Shown here piece after piece: positions 6,850-10,354 of a DNA stretch of 10,354 bases. Source of the DNA: Pseudomonadota bacterium (lineage in GTDB: Bacteria; Myxococcota_A; Polyangia; Polyangiales; Polyangiaceae). The translations under genes and the position numbers were made by a program. The notes beneath the pieces were generated by a model that saw only the letters and a program-made list of their open reading frames with translations, was not told the DNA's origin and did no database searches. Location: NCBI GenBank assembly GCA_023418705.1, contig JAEZYZ010000278.1, positions 1 through 10,354 on the forward strand, read 5' to 3'. Position 1 is the first letter of the stretch. Each line of letters opens with the position of its first letter.

Positions 6850-7718
6850 GGTAGGGAGTTTGGCTTGCAGAGGGAGATGGTGTCGAACAAAGGCGCGCCG
6901 CGCTCGTCCCGCTCGAGCATGTCCAGCGTGGAGATCAGGTTATGATAAGAGGTCCTCGGGTCCGCGGACAGACGCAATCGCCGTCCCCGGTCGGCCGTCG
7001 AGAGCACACACTGTCTCAACCCCGCGTAGTCGTAGGTTTTGTCCTTGAGGGGCAGCGAAATGGCCTCGGCCGGCGGCACCCCACGGCAGCCCAGCACGAC
7101 CGGCCCCCGCCGGATCGCGTAGCCGTTCGGGTCGAGCTCGATGGTGAGCGCCTCCGGAGGTCCTTCGGCAGCAAGCCCGACTCGAAACGCTCGCGTTCGG
7201 TCGCCGCCGGCGTGCCGCTGGTGCGTCATCAAGAACATCGTGCCCGCGCCGCGTGCCCGCAGCGTCTCGGCGATGTCCACCAGCGCCCGATAGGGCAGAG
7301 ACCGCTCCAGGTAGACCGCCACCGCTGGCGACGCCGGCAGCGCCGCGGCCAGCGAGGGCATCGGCGCCTCGGGCGCGGACGGATCGAAGCCGTGTTTGGC
7401 CAGCTCGGTCCGCTCCGGCACCTCCCCGAGCTGCTGCCGCTCGCTGCCCAACGAAACGGCCGTGCTCGACACGTACACCGCGACGGCGTCCGCAGGGGGA
7501 GCGCTCCCACCACTCGCCACCGGTAGCTCCAAATCCGCCGGCAGTCCCAGATCGACCGGAGGGTGCCCCTCGAACGACTCGCTCTGATGAAGCGGCTCCC
7601 CTCGACTCGCCGCCGGCGGCGCGGCCGAGACGGCCGGGGCAGCACGCGGCTGGGCGCCGCAACCGGGGAGCGCGACCACGAGCAAGCCTGCGAGGACCAG
7701 AGGAGCGCTGGACGCCAC
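6846..7718 (-). CDS. Lipoprotein with two ExbD/TolR-like periplasmic halves
   Basis: The 290-residue product begins with a short hydrophobic signal and lipobox LPGC (acylated Cys at residue 20), followed by an Ala/Pro-rich linker to about residue 75. Two segments, about 77-166 and 188-285, each run from a VAVYVSSTAVSL or LTIELDPNGYAI type beta-strand pair to a segment of the form (A/S)xx..xYxxLxxxxxxLRxxG..xxxL, which is the pattern of the ExbD/TolR periplasmic domain (I see YRALVDIAETLRARG and SYHNLISTLDMLERD). The N-terminal membrane helix with its proton-channel Asp is absent, so it cannot be a normal ExbD stator. I infer a membrane-tethered accessory or peptidoglycan-facing protein; similarity is weak and from pattern only. 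The start is GTG at 7718, with GAGGA abutting it, so the start is not firm. It follows the PilZ gene by 78 bp and overlaps the PLP enzyme gene by 4 bases. Confidence 0.75.
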   Translation of the reverse strand: MASSAPLVLAGLLVVALPGCGAQPRAAPAVSAAPPAASRGEPLHQSESFEGHPPVDLGLPADLELPVASGGSAPPADAVAVYVSSTAVSLGSERQQLGEVPERTELAKHGFDPSAPEAPMPSLAAALPASPAVAVYLERSLPYRALVDIAETLRARGAGTMFLMTHQRHAGGDRTRAFRVGLAAEGPPEALTIELDPNGYAIRRGPVVLGCRGVPPAEAISLPLKDKTYDYAGLRQCVLSTADRGRRLRLSADPRTSYHNLISTLDMLERDERGAPLFDTISLCKPNSLP

Positions 7719-7796
7719 TCCTCGTAGGTGTGGCCGCGGACGCCCAGGTTCAACCGGCGCGGGCGGAGGTGTGTGGGAAGGTTGCTGCCGAGTTGT

Positions 7797-8150
7797 TCAG
7801 GCGGCCGAAGGATCGAGGAAGCGCTCGAGGCTCGACACTTGCGTCGGGGCGAGCTCTTGAAACTCGACGCCGAACCCGCGGGAGGCAAACCAGCGCACCT
7901 GGCCTCGAAAGAGCAGCCAGTCCGTCTCTTCGTCGAGCTGCACGACGAGCTGCACCGTCTCTCCGTATTCCGGCACCACGTCTGCTTGCACGTGCATGCC
8001 CCCCCGGCCGACGTCGAGGACGATCATCGGGTGCTTTCGGCCATCGCCGCGCGCGAGCACGCCGCGCAGCGCCACGCCGATCCGCTCGGCGCGCCGCCGA
8101 AGATCCATCGCCGTCCCCCAACGCCGAGCCCGCTCGTTCCGCGTCGCCAT
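7797..8150 (-). CDS. PilZ-domain protein, c-di-GMP motif partly degenerate
   Basis: I choose the ATG at 8150 (117 residues) over the upstream open frame to 8276 because a strong GGAGGA site (8155-8160) lies four bases before it. The protein is a single PilZ domain, which usually binds cyclic di-GMP. An RxxxR motif is present at R19-R23, and the second motif, normally D/NxSxxG, reads DVGRGG (D46 to G51), with the Ser replaced by Gly. Later beta-strands LLFRGQVRWF and GFGVEFQEL fit the family barrel. Binding may be weakened or changed. It is cytoplasmic and the first gene of the minus-strand group, read away from the repeat-bearing spacer at 8151-8703. Confidence 0.88.
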   Translation of the reverse strand: MATRNERARRWGTAMDLRRRAERIGVALRGVLARGDGRKHPMIVLDVGRGGMHVQADVVPEYGETVQLVVQLDEETDWLLFRGQVRWFASRGFGVEFQELAPTQVSSLERFLDPSAA

Positions 8151-8276
8151 GCAGTCCTCCGAGAGCACCCCGCGGTGCGCGGCATTACTAAGTCTGCGAG
8201 CCCGCGAGATCCACTGCTCATCGCCACAAAAAACAGCGCTTGTCGACGCGGGGGCGCCCCGTTTGCACGATCCCAC

Positions 8277-8350
8277 AGATTACCCCAGGCGAATCCACAG
8301 GTTATTCGGTGTTCCTCGGATTGCCCCACGACTTTTCCACAGGTTCGCCG
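8277..8350 (+). repeat. Tandem direct repeat with DnaA-box-like elements
   Basis: Two units, 8277-8309 and 8318-8350, share the same layout: RGATTRCCCC (8277-8286, 8318-8327), a 7 or 8-base spacer, then TCCACAGGTT (8294-8303, 8336-8345). The second unit contains TTTTCCACA (8333-8341), one mismatch from the consensus DnaA box TTATCCACA; the first has GAATCCACA, two mismatches. A partial relative TCCCACAGATT starts at 8271. The repeat period of 41-42 bp is close to four helical turns, so proteins bound to the units would face the same side. It could be an operator for the divergent genes, a DnaA-titration or control site, or an iteron-like array. No replication gene is nearby. Confidence 0.55.
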
Positions 8351-8627
8351 CTCCTCGTCCACACCCACGGCGTTCGCGGGGCGCACGTCTCGCCAGGTCG
8401 CTGAGCGCACCACCCGCTATGCGCACGCCGAGATCGAGGACGACGGGGCCCCCGAGGGCTTCGCAAACGTGCAGGTAGGATTGCGGCTCCCGCTGCGGAG
8501 ATGCAGATTACCCCGGAGAAAAACACCCAACTCAACGAACACCACGGATGGTGCGCGCGCCCGCCACACAGAGACATTTTGCCTCACACAGTGGGAGGCC
8601 GTGAGCGCCCCGCGCTGCCCCTGGAAC

Positions 8628-8646
8628 CCGCGAAAAGCGCGGTTTT
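8628..8646 (+). terminator. Small hairpin followed by TTTT in the intergenic region
   Basis: CCGCG (8628-8632), loop AAAAG, CGCGG (8638-8642), then TTTT. It resembles a short intrinsic terminator but no plus-strand gene precedes it, so it would matter only if a small RNA is made from the spacer or as a leader attenuator of the gene at 8704. Confidence 0.2.
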
Positions 8647-8703
8647 GTCGACCAAGCGAGGCCGTCCCACCGGCTGGTACGAATCCTGCTTTACGGTCGT
8701 TCG

Positions 8704-9189
8704 ATGGGCAACGACGACTTTCTGACGCGCTCCGTGGCTCGGGCTCTAGAGCAGGAGGCGTCGACGAGGGGACACGCGGTGAAGGGCGGATTGCGACGAG
8801 CCACCGCACGGGTGTTGGTCGCAATGAGCGACGAGGCCAAGGCAGGTGCCGTGGGCGGGTGGCTCTCGGGCGCGGGACACGACGTCACTGTCGTCTTTTC
8901 GGCCGCCGAAGCCGGCCGTCAGCCCGGGCGCTTCGACTGCGGGGTGTTCGCCGATCAGCTATCGGACGGGCCCGGCGCCGCGGTGGCCGCGCAGCTGGCG
9001 CGAGACGATCGGCTGGCCACCGTCCTGTTTCGACCCGCCGCGGCGCTCACGCTCGACGAGAGCGATGACTGGGCCATGGCCGGCGAGCTGATGGATCTCG
9101 AGGCGGCCGTCAGCGCGGCCTTGCGCGAGGCGACCTTGCGCGAGGCGAAGCCGCGGCGGGGCGCCGCAGGCCAGCGGCGGGCGGCCTGA
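8704..9189 (+). CDS. Degenerate receiver-like (CheY-fold) protein
   Basis: The 161-residue product contains, from about residue 35, a pattern like a response-regulator receiver: ARVLVAMSDE for beta1, AGHDVTVVFSAAEA for the beta2/alpha2 part, FDCGVFADQLSDG where FDLVLLDLxLPDG is expected, and RLATVLFRPAA. The residues needed for phosphorylation are missing or displaced. The acidic pair after beta1 is Met-Ser before the next Asp, the phospho-acceptor position is Ala with an Asp one place later, and the Lys after beta5 is Pro. It is therefore probably not phosphorylated in the usual way. The C-terminus is Arg/Ala/Glu rich with a repeated LREA. The ATG at 8704 has no ribosome binding site; a GTG at 8779 (residue 26) preceded by GAGGGG seven bases away is a strong alternative. 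The product assignment is tentative. Confidence 0.65.
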   Translation: MGNDDFLTRSVARALEQEASTRGHAVKGGLRRATARVLVAMSDEAKAGAVGGWLSGAGHDVTVVFSAAEAGRQPGRFDCGVFADQLSDGPGAAVAAQLARDDRLATVLFRPAAALTLDESDDWAMAGELMDLEAAVSAALREATLREAKPRRGAAGQRRAA

Positions 9190-9274
9190 TCGCTGCTCGT
9201 GGAGCGGCCATGCGCGAGGCGACGTCGCGGCGGGGCGCCGCAGCCCAGCGGCGGGCGGCCTGATCGCTGCTCGT
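9137..9274 (+). repeat. Tandem duplication (2 x 64 bp, period 74) covering the 3' end of the receiver-like gene
   Basis: Copy 1 (9137-9200) and copy 2 (9211-9274) match at 61 of 64 positions and are separated by 10 bases. Copy 1 includes the last codons and the TGA of the gene; copy 2 lies just after it and carries the same tail and stop, but the 74-base period puts it out of frame with the gene. A smaller 15-base repeat (TTGCGCGAGGCGA at 9121 and 9136) precedes it. The sequence is rich in GGCC/GCC palindromes and may also fold. Confidence 0.8.
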
Positions 9275-9301
9275 CGGCGCGGCCCGAGCGCGATCCGCGC
9301 G

Positions 9302-9321
9302 GCACCTCTCGCGTGAGGTGC
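9302..9321 (+). terminator. Hairpin GCACCTC/GAGGTGC downstream of the receiver-like gene
   Basis: A perfect 7-bp stem with a 6-base loop TCGCGT lies about 110 bp after the stop of the gene at 8704-9189 and is followed by a rather AT-rich GCAAATAA. It may end that transcript, though a true T-run is missing. Confidence 0.35.
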
Positions 9322-9373
9322 GCAAATAACCACAGCGAAATCGATCGAAGACTCGGCTACCCTTCAAGATGAG

Positions 9374-9391
9374 CTCCCGTTTTCACGGGAG
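9374..9391 (+). promoter_or_regulatory. Leader hairpin just before the receiver gene
   Basis: CTCCCGT and ACGGGAG form a perfect 7-bp stem with a TTTC tetraloop. It ends six bases before the GAGGAG ribosome binding site (9398-9403) of the receiver gene. The place suggests mRNA protection, or control of translation, rather than termination. Function is inference. Confidence 0.35.
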
Positions 9392-9406
9392 GCAGCCGAG
9401 GAGAAC

Positions 9407-9823
9407 ATGCCGCAGGGCGAGATACTTTCGATGGTGGTCGTTGACGACAGCGCCGCGCTCGTCGCCGAGTATCAGCGGCTGTCTGCAGACGTCCCCGGGC
9501 TGTGCATCGTCGGTGTCGCGCGAAACGGCGCGGAGGCGATCCGCCTGGTGCGCCTGGAGAATCCCGATCTCGTCTTGATGGACCTCAGCATGCCGGACAT
9601 CGACGGCTTCGTCGCGCTGCGGCTGATCGCGAAGGGAATGCCGGGAACGCGCATCGTGGTCGTCTCTTCGCGCGCCGATGATCCCGAGGTATGCAGGCAG
9701 TGTGAGCAGAGCGGCGCGGTCGCTGCCATCCACAAACCCCTGACCCTGCCCGTGCTGCAGGATCTGGTGCGCCGGGAACGCGCGCTGAAAGCGTCGCCAG
9801 CCCGGACGGAAGCGGGCGCATGA
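9407..9823 (+). CDS. Single-domain response regulator (CheY-like receiver)
   Basis: The 138-residue protein is one intact receiver domain with no output domain. The acidic pair is D13 and D14 (VVVDDS), the phospho-acceptor is D59 (LVLMDLSMPDIDG), the switch Ser is in VVVSS (87-88), and the conserved Lys is K110 (HKP). It should accept phosphate from a histidine kinase not present in this window and act through protein contacts. The ATG is supported by GAGGAG four bases upstream. The 15-residue C-terminal tail is charged and probably flexible. The PilZ gene follows after 26 bp and is likely in the same operon, which suggests that phosphorelay and c-di-GMP signals meet here. A degenerate receiver-like gene lies upstream on the same strand. 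Confidence 0.95.
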   Translation: MPQGEILSMVVVDDSAALVAEYQRLSADVPGLCIVGVARNGAEAIRLVRLENPDLVLMDLSMPDIDGFVALRLIAKGMPGTRIVVVSSRADDPEVCRQCEQSGAVAAIHKPLTLPVLQDLVRRERALKASPARTEAGA

Positions 9824-9849
9824 CTCCCAAGGAGGAGTGAGGAGCGAGT

Positions 9850-10209
9850 TTGTTCTTCGAGCGACGTCATACCTTGCGGGTGAGGCCCGTCCCCCGAGAA
9901 CCCATCGAGGTGCAGTTCGTCGCTGCCGGCTTGCTGGAAATCGTCCAGGCGTTCGACATCAGTGAGAAGGGGATCGGGGTTCGCCTCGAGACGCGGATCG
10001 ACGAGAACGAAGTCGGCGCCGACGTCGAGCTCGTCATCACGCTGCCCGGTTTGTTCCCGGTTTATGCGAAGGGCGTCATTCGCCGCATATCGCCCAAGGA
10101 TGGCTACGTCGTCGGCATCGAGTTCGTGTCGCCCCCGGCCAAGACGGTCAAGGCCATCCAGACCTACATCCAGCGCCGCCTGAACGCTCGCAGCGCGGAG
10201 TCGGCCTAG
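9850..10209 (+). CDS. PilZ-domain protein with intact c-di-GMP binding motifs
   Basis: The 119-residue protein is a single PilZ domain. Both binding motifs are canonical: RxxxR at R6-R10 (ERRHTLRVR) and DxSxxG at D36-G41 (FDISEKGIGV). The later strands FPVYAKGVIRRISP and YVVGIEFVSPP close the barrel, and the C-terminal helix (about 96-113) is typical. It is expected to bind cyclic di-GMP in the cytoplasm and pass the signal to a partner protein. The start is TTG at 9850, with AGGAG (9840-9844) five bases before it; no ATG suits the domain boundary. It lies 26 bp after the receiver gene and is likely cotranscribed with it. Confidence 0.92.
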   Translation: MFFERRHTLRVRPVPREPIEVQFVAAGLLEIVQAFDISEKGIGVRLETRIDENEVGADVELVITLPGLFPVYAKGVIRRISPKDGYVVGIEFVSPPAKTVKAIQTYIQRRLNARSAESA

Positions 10210-10256
10210 ACCCCCGACCTCGCGGGGAGCACGCCAGGAACCGCCACCCCCCCACG

Positions 10257-10324
<68 letters not shown>

Positions 10325-10354
10325 CGGGGGGGCCCCCCCCCGCCCGCGCCCCCG

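Larger units (their letters stand above)
8151..8703. other. Divergent 553-bp intergenic region without a convincing gene
   Basis: This spacer separates the minus-strand PilZ gene from the plus-strand receiver-like gene and must hold promoters for both. The frames in it read as low-complexity Arg/Ser/Pro peptides and look non-coding. It contains the tandem repeat at 8277-8350, a further copy of CAGATTACCCC at 8504-8514 matching 8276-8286, a run of six A at 8228-8233, and a small hairpin followed by TTTT at 8628-8646. No tRNA or recognisable riboswitch was seen. Confidence 0.7.

Noticed and set aside
5569..6945. 458-residue plus-strand open frame
   Set aside because: Antisense to the PLP enzyme gene; low-complexity His/Arg/Asp composition.
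8151..8276. Upstream extension of the minus-strand PilZ protein
   Set aside because: The strong GGAGGA site precedes the ATG at 8150 and the extension adds no domain sequence.
8271..8350. Chromosomal or plasmid replication origin
   Set aside because: Only one or two near-consensus DnaA boxes are present, with no AT-rich unwinding region and no dnaA, dnaN, rep or par gene nearby; kept as a repeat of unknown role.
8302..8577. 91-residue minus-strand frame within the spacer, with a short hydrophobic stretch
   Set aside because: It covers the tandem repeat, lacks a ribosome binding site, and its Arg/Pro/Trp/Cys-rich remainder does not look like a protein.
7728..9068. 446-residue plus-strand open frame
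   Set aside because: It crosses the PilZ gene antisense, the intergenic spacer and the receiver-like gene in another frame; composition changes along its length and no motif is seen.
9110..9367. Minus-strand Arg/Ala-rich frames with internal repeats around 9110-9367
   Set aside because: Their repeated peptides only reflect the 64-bp DNA duplication; no start signal or conserved motif.

Overview
The window is very GC-rich, with strong third-position GC bias and long open antisense frames. Its gene content suggests a predatory or social delta-type bacterium of the Myxococcota (Polyangia-like): a Hanks-type kinase-like protein, lipoproteins with long Gly/Ser linkers, ExbD-like periplasmic proteins, PilZ proteins and stand-alone receivers. 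The taxonomic call is inference from style; no rRNA or marker gene is present.

Layout. Seven genes lie on the minus strand, read from about 8150 down to 1. They are a small PilZ protein (7797-8150), a lipoprotein with two ExbD/TolR-like periplasmic halves (6846-7718), a trans-sulfuration-type PLP enzyme coupled to it by an ATGA overlap (5593-6849), a cytochrome P460-like lipoprotein with a CXXCH motif (4793-5467), an EAL-domain c-di-GMP phosphodiesterase with a C-terminal sensor-like region (3205-4581), an ABC exporter half-transporter (1104-2909), and a kinase-fold protein that runs off the left edge and lacks the catalytic Asp (1-1007). A 116-bp near-palindrome (2937-3052) sits between the EAL gene and the exporter. 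Three genes lie on the plus strand at the right: a degenerate receiver-like protein (8704-9189), an intact single-domain receiver (9407-9823) and a second, canonical PilZ protein (9850-10209). The divergent 550-bp spacer 8151-8703 holds a tandem repeat containing DnaA-box-like elements.

Functional theme. Several genes concern signalling, and three of them c-di-GMP directly: one probable degrader (EAL) and two possible readers (PilZ). Two signalling proteins look catalytically or phospho-acceptor defective (a pseudokinase and a pseudo-receiver), and one PilZ has a changed binding motif. The exporter, PLP enzyme and P460-like lipoprotein look like ordinary envelope or metabolic genes. I see no defence system, biosynthetic cluster, CRISPR array, tRNA or rRNA. 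The right end dissolves into a 67-base C homopolymer, most likely a sequencing or contig-edge artefact.
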